The notes below the pieces were generated by a model. It did no database searches. It saw nothing but the letters and a program-made list of their open reading frames with translations, and was not told the origin of the DNA. A DNA stretch of 64,000 nucleotides from Rhynchopus euleeides (lineage: Eukaryota > Euglenozoa > Diplonemea > Diplonemida > Diplonemidae): contig OY723239.1 of the NCBI GenBank assembly GCA_963210315.1, forward strand, positions 2,141,501 through 2,205,500. Reading direction: 5' to 3'. This document shows, piece by piece, positions 39,222-49,159 of this stretch (position 1 is the stretch's first letter; each line of letters begins with the position of its first letter). The translations under genes were made by a program, and so were the position numbers.

Positions 39222-41472
39222 GCCTGAGCAGCACCACAGCTCGCCCCCAGCGGCGCCTTGGCCAGTCTCCTCAGTGTCGGGTGGGGCCGTTCGTCCCCCC
39301 ACCCCCGTTCCCCTCCCCACCAAAACAGTAAAAACGAACCCCCCCTGTGCGTGCCGTGTGGCTGCCTAGCCCTCCCCGCACGGCACGGAAGCTACGGAAA
39401 TTCAAACGAAAAAAAAAATACTTATTGCCACGCTCAGTTTCGGGTGTTGGGCTGGAAGGGTGGTTCCCTAGATCGAACCTATACACCCTGCATTCCCACC
39501 CCCCACCCCCCAGCTGGTGGGTCGACAGTAGGTCGGCAGCATTATAGAGGATGGGGGGGGTGGGGGTGCACGGTGCCCCTCCTCGTCAGGGTTTTGACCA
39601 CTGTGTTGTTTGTTTCGCTCTGAAGGGGGTCTCTCTGCAGGTGCTGGCGCCACGCTTGGGCGTGTTCTGCCTGTTGAGAGTGCGAGAGGGGGGTGGCACT
39701 GTGGTGGCATGCATGTTGCCTAGGCCTGTGGGTGGAGATGCGGCTCTGCGCTGTTTACGGAGCACGTCGGTTTTGTATTCCAATTTCCCTTTTCCCGCCG
39801 CATGGAAGTGGAAGCGCGGGTGTAGTGCAAGCTTTCCCTTTCGCTCCAAAGGGGGGGTGGGGGGGTGGGGGGGTGGTCACATGCTGTTAACAAAGGTGTT
39901 TTGGTGGGGAGATGTGATGGCTGCGTACGGTACGCAGGCACCACTTATTGGTAGACTGACCCCTTGTATTCGGGGTATTTGATCATAGAGGGAGAGAGTG
40001 CGCCAGACGCCGTGGTCTTGGCAAAACTCTCGTCTGAAATGTGCTGAAACGTGCGTGCAATGCCGCCTGGGTGCACAGTTCGAAGGGTGGGAGAGGGCCG
40101 GGATCAGCTCTTCTTCTCCTTCCTCACCTGTCCTCCCCCCCTCCCCCCTTCCCCCTTCCGTTTCCTGCATTGCCCTGCCGCCCATCGTTTCTGTGTGCGT
40201 TTATGTTCCTGCAATAATTTTCACATTTTTATAAAAAAAACACGCCTTGCCCCACCAAGGTTTGGATCGAATCCCCTTCTCCCCGCCCTCCGCACCCCCC
40301 TCCCCTGGCGCTGCACCGAATCACCATTCTGTCTAAGTTGCAGAAAACAAAAAATCTGGTAGGCAGCACGGTGCTCTCTGTGGTGCCCAGCCTTTGAAGC
40401 TGGGCCTGGAGTGGAATATCGGACGTCCCTTGTATTGGGTGTGCGACACGCCCGCTTCAGAGCCAGGCCCCATTCCACCGGCTCCATTACTGCCAGCTCC
40501 GGGCTCTGGGGCTGGGCCTTGCAGTGACGGGAGCAGGGCTCTGCATACACGCAACTCATGGATTTCTCCAGACTAAAGAATATATGAGCAGGATGTGTGG
40601 TGTAGCAGAAAAGGGGGGTTTTTTGACTACGAACGTGGTACGAAATATGGGGGCTTCTGCTTACACCACACAGTGTGTGCTCCGCCTCTCAGATCATGGC
40701 GGTGCAGGGGAGTGGCCAGCATTCCTCCACTGGCAAATCACTTGGGGTCGCTTAGAATCTGAGCGAATTGGGGTGGGGGCGGCTGAGGGTCGGGTGTCTG
40801 TGTCTGCGTGCGAAGCACCAGCCACGCCTAACCCACCCTTTGGGTGTGTTTTTAACGTTCTGGGAGGGGGGGGGGGTAGGCAAAATCTTAAGGGGTAAAA
40901 ATAACGGCATTTTTCACATAGGCGAGGAACACGCACAAAATGACTGTAAACTTGAAACCCCGGCCCCTGGGAGTATTTGGGGGCGGTCTGGGTGGTTTTT
41001 GGGGGTATTTGGCCACTTCTGAGCCAATCCGTGACCATGCTCAAAAAAATGTAGTGGTTTGGTTCCGGCCCCCTCATTTGAAAACCCCTCCCGACCCCGT
41101 CCCGCCCTACTTGCTCGCAACATTCCGCCGTTTCGTTTCCTGAGTGGGTACTGCTGCCTTCGGTTCAAATTGGGAGTGCAGGAACGTGACAAGCTTGGGA
41201 AGGAGTGCCTTCTCAGTAGTTTCTCCGCTGTTGTGTTCTGCTGCAAGCGGACACGCTTCTGCAGCAGGCATTCAATCTGGCTTCGTTCGGAATTCGGCCT
41301 CTTCCAAACCCCTGTGGACATCCTTCGCTGCAGAGGCAGATGGGGTAGCCTTCTTCCTGAACATGCCTGATCATGTTCAATTCTTCAGCAGAATGGGTCA
41401 CTGGCACACCGGTGAGTACCTTGTTGCTTGAACTGCGCGATCTGTGCTGCGCGGTGACTATTAGATCAGGGG
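39222..41472. other. Intergenic, no gene recognised
   Basis: The stretch has A-, G- and C-rich low-complexity runs (39408-39420, 39551, 39850-39880, 40862-40876) and short open frames without recognisable domains. The part at 40910-41060 (GGGTGGTTTTTGGGGG, GGCCACTTCTG) resembles, in inverse, text inside the cyclase 4 transposon near 19620-19760, so old element debris is likely. Confidence 0.45.
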
Positions 41473-41900
41473 ATGTGCAGTGGTGCTCGCTCCTACCTGC
41501 TGGCCCTGCGCCGCCGCCCCGGCCGCATCTGCGGGAAGCGCGTGCTGGAGCTGGGTTGCGGGGTGGGAATACCGAGCCTGGTCGCCCTTGTGGTGCGGCG
41601 CTGCAAAGGCCGTCCTCACGGACACAGCTGCGCAGGTGCAGTGGCAGCAGGCCGTGTCACGCAACCTGCATGCCAAGCACGCGGGGAGGGTGTGAGCGGG
41701 CTGCTGGCGTGGGGCATGCCTGAAGACACCACCAACATACAACGCGCACACGGCCCGTTCAACCTGATACTTGCTGCGGATGTTCGATGCCGCCGTGTGT
41801 GTCCCGTTCTGCTGCACCCTCGCACAGCTGCTGCCATTTGGTTAGACAGGGTCCCACGTGATGACTCACAGAAACCATTTGTCGCGGGGATCGCGACAGC
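41473..41900 (+). pseudogene. Lysine-methyltransferase-like (METTL21-type) gene, frameshifted
   Basis: The first frame gives GKRVLELGCGVGIPSLVAL, a SAM-binding motif I as in the class I methyltransferase family 16. Near 41590 the reading shifts to CGAAKAVLTDTAAQVQW (motif II), then back to FNLILAADV (the family's catalytic-region D/ADV motif), then shifts again to FDAAVCVPFCCTLAQLLPF. These pieces are in the correct order for one protein, so at least three frame changes are needed. No splice signals fit the joins, so decay is more likely than introns. It would have methylated protein lysines. Confidence 0.6.
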
Positions 41901-42406
41901 TTCGCCGTGGCCGCACACCTCATCCTTGTCCAGAAGTGGACCAGGATGACCCCTATGCATTCGACGGGGGCACGTCAGAAAGCCCCCCCCCGAGTGACGC
42001 CCTTGCATGCGCGGACCCACCCCGGTCTTTGTTGATACTATTTAAATAGTGTCGGTCGAAACCTGACAGAACACCCGCTGAAACGTCGCCTTTTTGGCTC
42101 GATAGTGCTCAGCTGCCTCATCAGAGGCGGCGGAACGTGGTACATGACGTGGGATTTTGATGATACAGGTGGCAGGGTGATCGGGAGACTCAGCCGGGGA
42201 GGGGTTCGGTACCAAACCACTACAAAATTTTCAGCATTGCATTTCAGCCCCGTTCCGGGCCACCAAAGTGGGTGTCCCACACCCAGGGACGGTTTTTGGG
42301 GTGGTCTGGCCACTTTTTCAGCATTTTTGGGGTGTTTCTGGCCGAAAATTGCCTATGTCGAAAAATGTTGTTATTTTGACGCTTTTTGGTACCTTAAGAC
42401 GGCCCC
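41901..42406. other. Intergenic, old element debris
   Basis: No gene is recognised. About 42205-42235 (GGTACCAAACCACTACAAAA) is the inverse of text near 41048-41068, a possible weak inverted pair around the methyltransferase relic. Confidence 0.4.
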
Positions 42407-42408
42407 TA

Positions 42409-43229
42409 GGGGCATAGCTTCCGATAAGAATCCGACCCCCAGACCCCTCCGACCCCCGACCCCCGACCCCCCCTTAGCAAAACTACCCCCCCCTCCCAAA
42501 AAATCTCAGGGGTTTCCCGAGGAAACGCGGTTCCCCCCTCTCCTGCGTTGTTTGGGCTCCGTGCGGATCGTAGTGGGGTCACTTTGTTGGTGTAGGTGCC
42601 ACAGAACACCTCTGAAATGCGGATGTGGTTCCTTGAGAAAAGGGGGGTCGGAACCTCGGGGGTCGGAATCCGACCCCCGACCCCCCATTTTTCGGGGGTC
42701 GGAGGGGGTCGGGGCTATATCCCGACCCCCCATTCTTGCGGGGGTCAGGATCCGGAAGATGGGGGGTCTGAAACTGTGGTCAAACTCGGGTCGAAATTTT
42801 CGCGTTTTTTCTCGGGGGTCGTAGCTGGGGTCGGAAACTAGGGGTTGGAATATGGGGTGGTCCCCCCTCCCGACCCCCCACACGGGGTTTTCAAAACCCC
42901 GTTCTTTGGACTATTTGGAGTTTGTGCGGATCGTAGTGGGGTCATTTCGTGGGTCTTGGGACCAAGCTTCAACGACGAAACATGGGTCTGGTCCAGGTAC
43001 TGTCATGGGAGGACGTGACCGGGAGGCACACCAGGCCACCCCCACCAATTTGTGCGGATCGCAGTGGGGTCATTTTTGACATGGGGTGCCTATTCACACC
43101 TCTTATTGGTGGTCCCCATCCAGGCCACATTCCTTAGGAAATAGTAAGGCGACCCCCTCCGACCCCCCCTCACGACCCCCGACCCCCGACCCCTGCGACC
43201 CCCGACCCCCGCTTATCGGAAGCTATGCC
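42409..43229. mobile_element. TIR element with GACCCCC arrays
   Basis: The ends are GGGGCATAGCTTCCGATAAG and the inverse complement of GGCATAGCTTCCGATAAG, with TA on both sides (42407-42408, 43230-43231). Next to the ends are arrays of CCGACCCCC. The interior has two copies of TGTGCGGATCGTAGTGGGGT and a third variant. It is 821 bp with no coding region. Confidence 0.8.
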
Positions 43230-43585
43230 TAGGGGGGGGGGGGGGGTTGAGGTCGTGCCGAAGAGGTGCGTTTTCTTTTCGTTTCGGCGGGTTATTCCCC
43301 AGGATCTGGGTCAAACAAAAGCAGACAGTTTTCTTACCTAACACCACCCCACCCTCCCAACTCGCCCCTCCTCGAACCACCCGCCGGTATCTAACGAGCT
43401 GAGAACAAGGCACTCCATCGTCTTTAGAGCAGGGGGGGGGGTCCGAAGGGGAATGTAGCGAGTCCACTGGCTTCCTGATGGTTTTGCCCGCTGCCCTCTG
43501 GAGATTTTTTTTGAAAGCCGCTGCCGTCGCCCTCCTCCCCCTCCCCCCCCCAATCGGAGGTGTTTCCCTGCGCAGCTCCACAGCA

Positions 43586-43726
43586 CACGGTGGGGTACGA
43601 CAACCAGAGGGTAACCCTTTTAGGGAGCCAAATCGGCCGAAAATCCGAAAACGCATTTAGGTACCCAGGGTACCTAAAAAATGGGTTACCCACAGGGTCC
43701 GACATCGGGTGTCGTACCCCACCGTG
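43586..43726. mobile_element. Small TIR element with CACGGTGGGGTACGAC ends
   Basis: This 141-bp element has ends CACGGTGGGGTACGACA and TGTCGTACCCCACCGTG (G/A differences aside), with CA on both sides (43584-43585, 43727-43728). Its interior includes TTAGGTACCCAGGGTACCTAA, a near-perfect palindrome. It shares only the outer CACGGTGG with the other families. Confidence 0.85.
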
Positions 43727-43728
43727 CA

Positions 43729-44375
43729 GGGCTGGGAGGGGGGGGGGGTGGGGTGGGGTGGGGCGAGGGGGCGCAATGGCATCGCTTGGCTCAGCCACGG
43801 TGCCACACCCACCCTCCCGCCCCCATGTATGCGTGTGTTGGGAACCCTGTGGGGGAACGGTGCAAATCGGATCAAGATCATGGGGGATCGATGCGTTGCT
43901 TCCCTGATCCATGACAGTTTCTAGCTTCCATATTGTGTGTGTGTTGAAACCAGTTTTAAGGCGGTGTCTGGCGAGCGCAACCTTTCTCGTCAAAATCACC
44001 TCCCCTCACGCCCGTCACTTCGTGAAGATCCCCCCTCCGTGGCCCCAGTTTGTGTGTGTGTGCTATTAATCAGGAATGTGGCCAATACAGCATGTCAGGG
44101 TCACAGCCAGAATCCACTCCAATGTACGCCAGGGTGGTTACATTGGATCCAATCTGGCTCAGTAGACCATACCCAGATCATGGAATGTGTGTGATGCGGA
44201 AGAGGGGCGGTGCTGGTGGGGGGTGGGGGGTGGGGGGGGGGTGCGCCTGTCTTGTGGTGTGAGCATGCTGCCCACAGCATCCCATCCGCAACGGCTGGCT
44301 ACATCAAGGTGTGGGGAGGGGTGCGGTCTCGGTGGCCACCATCACTGCACTCCCCAAACAAATAACTGACTCATG
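43729..44375. other. Intergenic, no gene recognised
   Basis: G runs at 43739 and 44220-44240 and mixed sequence. No domain is seen in any frame. Confidence 0.45.
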
Positions 44376-44484
44376 GGGGGTCTTCGCTACGGGGTGATCG
44401 TCAGTGCATTTTGGTGCATTTCCTAAGGAAACTAGGTGAAAACTGAAGAAGATCAACGAATCATGACGACCAGCGAAGACCCCC
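44376..44484. mobile_element. MITE-2 copy c
   Basis: It begins GGGGGTCTTCGCTACGGGG and ends CCAGCGAAGACCCCC. Its interior TCGTCAGTGCATTTTGGTGC and GTGAAAACTGAAGAAG matches the family, in inverse orientation to copies a and b. The target duplication is unclear. Confidence 0.8.
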
Positions 44485-44591
44485 AGGGGGGGAGAGGGGC
44501 GGTGGTCGTCGCTGTATACACCCGGGCTGCTGACGAGGGCATTCCAATAGCTGCTCCTCTTTTTTGTTTCAAAGGGGAAAAAAGAAGAATA

Positions 44592-44931
44592 CCGTAAACG
44601 GAATAAATCTGAACCGTAAGAAATCCTGGACGTAATAATTCTGGGCCGTAAAAATTCTGGACCTCAGGGGTCCAAACCGATTGGACCTTTTTTCCGGTCC
44701 AGAGTGGTTTGCTGTTCCCCCCAAGATCACCGGGTTTCTGCTCCCGCGGGAAGCGTTCACAAGCGCGAACGGGGCTTCCCCAGCTGGGGGTCCACCGTGT
44801 GAGAAATCGCCATGTCGCCAAGTCCCCCAAACTGGTCTGGACCGGACAAATTCTGGACCTCGGGGGGGGGGGGGGGGGGGTCTGGAGGTGGATCGGACCT
44901 TTTTTACGGTTCAGATTTATTCCGTTTCCGG
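44592..44931. mobile_element. TIR element with CCGTAAACGGAATAAATC ends
   Basis: The ends are CCGTAAACGGAATAAATCTG and the inverse complement of CCGGAAACGGAATAAATCTG, with TA on both sides (44590-44591, 44932-44933). CTGGACC/GGTCC and CCGTAA words are iterated towards the centre. It is 340 bp, with a G run at 44863-44880. Confidence 0.85.
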
Positions 44932-44933
44932 TA

Positions 44934-45961
44934 AAAAGATTCGCCAGACTTTTCGTCGGAAGGCTGCCGAGTCGTTGCTCAGCGGAGGCCCCCATCCACA
45001 CCCCCCCGCCCCCCCCACTCTTCACGTTTAGTATGCTGCATCCCCCAGCACGGCAAAAAAAATGTGATTTCATTTGGTACTGTACGGTGGTATCCAAGAT
45101 GAGGAGGAGACAAATAGCAGGACGCGGGGACCCAGAATCCCCTCCCCCCCTTCCGCCGCCTTTCCGCCACCCTACCCCCCCCCCCCCCCCCTCTCTCCCC
45201 CCGTTGTTGCCTGGCCATGTGGGTGCAAGACAGCCGCAGGTGTGGGCTTCTGCCATGTGTGTCGCAAGTTATATTGACACCGATCGGCGACCGCATCAGC
45301 TTCGTGGGTGTTCCCGTCAGCAGAAGCGATCAGCTTCGTCATCGGCATCCGGGTGTCGCTCCGGTGGCGGAGGTGTACAGCTGCAGCGTTGTAGTGCGGT
45401 GTGCTCTAAGGGGGGCAGGAACCTCGCGTCGGCAGGCACCCGCTTTGTTATGGCATGCAAGTAGCTCACCTCGTAGCCTACACGGACTGGATGAATCTAC
45501 TTGATTATCAGGGTTGCGGCTTCAGTCGTCTGAAGCCACCGCAGAAGGAGACAGCGGCTATTGCAGGTCTCATGATTCTGGGAGGTCTGAATGTGCACGA
45601 GTCCTTTAAATTGCGGAAAAAAATCGTGAGGTTCTTCCAAATCAAGGGAGCGCGCCCCATCCATCCAGCCACTGCACACACACGGGCTAGGACCCGTGCA
45701 GGGTTAACCCACCTAAAAAGTGATCAACATACACACACACCCCTGTATCAGGACATACACAGGAGCCGTTGGTGATAGCGGAGAGGGGTTTCTCTGTCCC
45801 CCACCCCCACCCCCACACACGTGCTGCGTCCGTTGGGGGTTCACACTCCTCTCAAGCGTTGGTGTCGTCAGTCACACACACAGGCCGTCGTATCTGTGGT
45901 GTGGCGCAACTTGCAGCAGGGGAAAAAGGGGGTTGGCGCAGCAGGCATTGCCACCCTTCCG
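44934..45961. other. Intergenic upstream of the TPR gene
   Basis: It contains C runs (45003, 45178-45191), one copy of the GCAGGGTTAACCCAC unit also seen near 7194, and no recognised gene before the TPR-gene ATG. Confidence 0.45.
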
Positions 45962-47499
45962 ATGGGTGCCGAAGGCAAGGACAGGGCGCAGACGCTGAAA
46001 AATATCGGAAACGGGCACTATGCAGACCGCAACGTATGCCGTGCCACTGCACTCTTGATGGTTTTTAAGCAAGGAGCCAAGCGTGCCGGGTCGACCACCA
46101 CCACCTGAGTTTACGCTGGGGATTTGCGGCAGCGGAGGGAGGGAGGGAGGGAGGGAGAGGTAGTTTTTTTTCTAATAACCCTCACACACAGCACAGCACC
46201 ACCTTCGGCACGTTTTCACCCTGGGTGGCAGTCGTGTCTTTTTTGTTTTGTTTTGTTTTGTGAGTTCGGCGCCGCCCAACTCGGGAAACTTTTTCACCGC
46301 GCAGATCCGTTGCCAACACTCCACACGCCAGGCAGGCTGTCGGGGACGTTCAGCCTTCGAAGATACCACCACCACCACCACCACCATACCCCCCACAGTT
46401 CCAAGCCGCGATAGTTGCATACTCTCAAGCCGTCGACCTCGACCCCAGCAACCACATGCTGTACTCCAACCGTTCAGCCTGCTACCTCCAGATGAAGGAC
46501 TTCGAAAAGGCCACCCAAGACGCCAGGCTGCTCACGCGCATGATGCCTGCTTTCGCAAAGGGGTGGGGGCGGCTGGGAGCTTCGCTCTTTGCCGCAGGGC
46601 AATATGAGGAAGCAGCACCTGCGTACAGCAAGGCAGCAGAGCTGGACCCCGCGTCGAAGGACTACGCCGAACAGGCCAGGATAGCGAAGGACAAGGCGTC
46701 GCGCGGCGAGGGGGTCGCGGGGGAGGACACGCGGAAGCAGTTCTATATCGAGAAGCACAAGCGGCAGGGGCTGGAGGAGTTCCAAAAGAAGAACTTCCAC
46801 TCCGCAGTGCGCTACTTCACGCAGGCGCTGGAGGTGGATCCCCTGAGCCATATCATCCTCAGCAACCGCAGCGCTGCCTACTGCAGAGTTGCAGAGATGC
46901 CATCCACGCCTTTCCGCGACATGCCAGACATCTACCAGCAGGCCCTTGAGGATGCGCTGAAATGCACAAAGCTCAACCCGACGTGGGCCAAGGGTTATGC
47001 GAGAAAGGGCGCCGCTCTCAAGGGGCTGGGCAGGCATGAGGAGGCAAAGGTGGCCTTTGAGGAAGGGTTGGTTCAGGACAGCGGGGATAAATACTGCAAG
47101 GAGGGGCTGGAGGACATCAAGGCTGTCGTGTTGGACAAGGCGTTGGCCGAGGAGGAGTTTAAGAAGCAGGCGGAGCTGAATAAAGAAGCGGATGCTGTTG
47201 TTGCGGCGAATCCGGACCAGGCCCCGCTGCCCGACACGAAGATTCCGCAGGTGTTCTGCCATAAGTGCGGCAAGGAGGGTCACTTTGCAACCAACTGCCG
47301 CGAGAAAATTGTGCAGGGCGTTGCAGGCGGTGGCTACGCCCACGGCTACGAGACTTGCCGCTACTGTGGCGAGGTGGGGCACAACCGGAAGAACTGCCCG
47401 GCACGCCTAGGGAAGATCGAGGCAACGCAGTACCTCAAGGAGACCGGGCAGCACCGCGCCTCGGATGGTCCTGATCATAAACGAGCCAGGCAGGGGTGA
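45962..47499 (+). CDS. TPR co-chaperone-like protein with two CCHC zinc knuckles, two exons
   Basis: Exon 1 (45962-46033, 24 codons) and exon 2 (46399-47499) join in phase 0 across a 365-bp intron with donor GTATGC and acceptor CCCCCCACAG. The join rebuilds the first TPR, LKNIGNGHYADRN|FQAAIVAYSQA, as in the STI1/Hop start. The 390-aa protein has three TPRs at about 11-112, a charged spacer, three more at about 130-265, and two CCHC knuckles (CHKCGKEGHFATNC near 311 and CRYCGEVGHNRKNC near 343). Hop-like TPRs bind EEVD tails of Hsp70/Hsp90; the knuckles suggest RNA or DNA binding. The combination suggests a chaperone-RNA link, which is inference. Without exon 1 the protein would lack half of TPR1. 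Confidence 0.8.
46034..46398 (+). other. Spliceosomal intron of the TPR/zinc-knuckle gene
   Basis: The intron runs from GTATGC to CCCACAG. It carries low-complexity runs (GGAGGGAGGGAGGG; TTTTGTTTTGTTTTG; CCACCACCACC), the last shortly before the acceptor. Confidence 0.75.
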
Positions 47500-47618
47500 G
47501 AGGGGGGGGTGTGGGGGGTCGTGGGGCATTCGGTCCGGTTTGAGCTGCGCTAGCCCCCGCAAAGCAGCTGGAGGGGGCGGAGGATGATGTGTGGTGTGCA
47601 GCCCACCCCCCCCCCCTA

Positions 47619-48766
47619 GGGGGGGTCAAATGCCACCCTTTTACGTGGACAAACACGATTTTTCAAAAAACCGGCGCAGAGGCCCCAAAGCCCCCGTAAA
47701 CCCTCCAAACCCCCCCAGATCGGTCCGGAAACCCATCGAACCCCACTTTTCCACCATTCCGGGCACCTCAGGTGCCCGAATTGGGGTACCTAAATTTTGT
47801 GCCACCGTTTGGTACCGGACAGTGCCACTGTGTGGGAGGTTGGAAAAGAATATGCCCCAACACACCACATCTGAGGGTTGCAATGCATGTTGCTTGCCAA
47901 CCACGTCATCCGGTGGGTGTCAGGCGCTATGTAGGTGGCATTAGCCAGGTCTTCGATGAGTTCTGGCTTGTATATGTACCTCCCTGCCACCATGCACCGG
48001 GAGGCTGCCTGTAGGTACGGAACAAGTCCAGATGGTCGTGTGATTCCTGTGCAGCAGTGCTCCACAACCGGGATGTGTTGACAACGACTGTTGCAACACG
48101 AGCTGTACATTCCGGGAACACACGAAGTGCGCTGTCGTGGTACCCATTGTGCCAGAATTGGTAGTTGCTGCGGTCTACTTTGCCTGGCCCAAGAGCACTG
48201 GTACTGAACGGTGCAATATGCGTGGCGAGGTGAATGCAACGGAAGGGCGCAAAGTCAATACAGCTCTCGGATGGCGGGTGGTGGTGCCACTAGTGTGTGA
48301 CGTTCACTCGAGGATACAACGCATCACAATGAATCAGCAACCGTGGACCGAGTACAATACGCTCTCTGTGGCTGGTGTGGGGGACAAAGGCAGTGCCTGT
48401 GCCGCAGGCAGGGAGGTACATATACAAGCCAGAACACATCGAAGACCTGGCTCATGCCACCTACATAGCGCCTGACACCCACCGGATGACGTGGTTGGCA
48501 AGCAACATGCATTGCAACCCTCAGATGTGGTGTGTTGGGGCATATTCTTTTCCAACCTCCCACACAGTGGCACTGTCCGGTACCAAACGGTGGCACAAAA
48601 TTTAGGTACCCCAATTCGGGCACCTGAGGTGCCCGGAATGGTGGAAAAGTGGGGTTCGATGGGTTTCCGGACCGATCTGGGGGGGTTTGGAGGGTTTACG
48701 GGGGCTTTGGGGCCTCTGCGCCGGTTTTTTGAAAAATCGTGTTTGTCACCCCCATTTGACCCCCCC
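47619..48766 (-). mobile_element. Fold-back element, copy 2 (opposite orientation)
   Basis: This 1148-bp copy has the same arms as 24649-25794 and the same TA on each side (47617-47618, 48767-48768), but the unique centre (about 47990-48415) is the inverse complement of copy 1. The two copies differ at few positions, so transposition was recent. It lies 120 bp after the TPR gene. Confidence 0.85.
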
Positions 48767-48768
48767 TA

Positions 48769-49159
48769 CCCCCCCCCCCCCCATGAGAGAAAGCCGTTCC
48801 CGCCTTCCCCACGTATGGGTTTTTAATACCGTGGGACAATCAATTCTACATTTCCCCCCCCCCCCCTCCCCCATGAGAGGTGCGTCGTTTTAGTGGGAGC
48901 CGTTGTGGCATCATTGCATGGGTTTCGGCGCGCCGTGCGGGGCCTGCGTTTTCCACGGTCTCTATCACACAGCACCAGGCGCCGCGACTTTTCTGACAAG
49001 TCGCGGGTAGCAAACTGGTTCATCCACACTCAGACCTTCATCCTTCAACAAGGTGTTCCCCAAACCCCTGAATAATTGGAGGACCTGCTGGAAGTGAGGG
49101 CGCCTTTGACCTTACTCGTGCAGCCACCGACAGATCAGCAGGTGACACACTGAATCACT
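48769..49159. other. Upstream region of cyclase 7
   Basis: C runs at 48770 and 48855, then the conserved cyclase leader from about 49080 (GGACCTGCTGGAAGTG, CGACAGATCAGCAGGTGACA). No other gene is seen. Confidence 0.5.

Noticed and set aside
45455..45775. 106-codon frame before the TPR gene
   Set aside because: It has no recognised domain and ends in the dispersed GCAGGGTTAACCC unit; no splice signals link it to the TPR exon.
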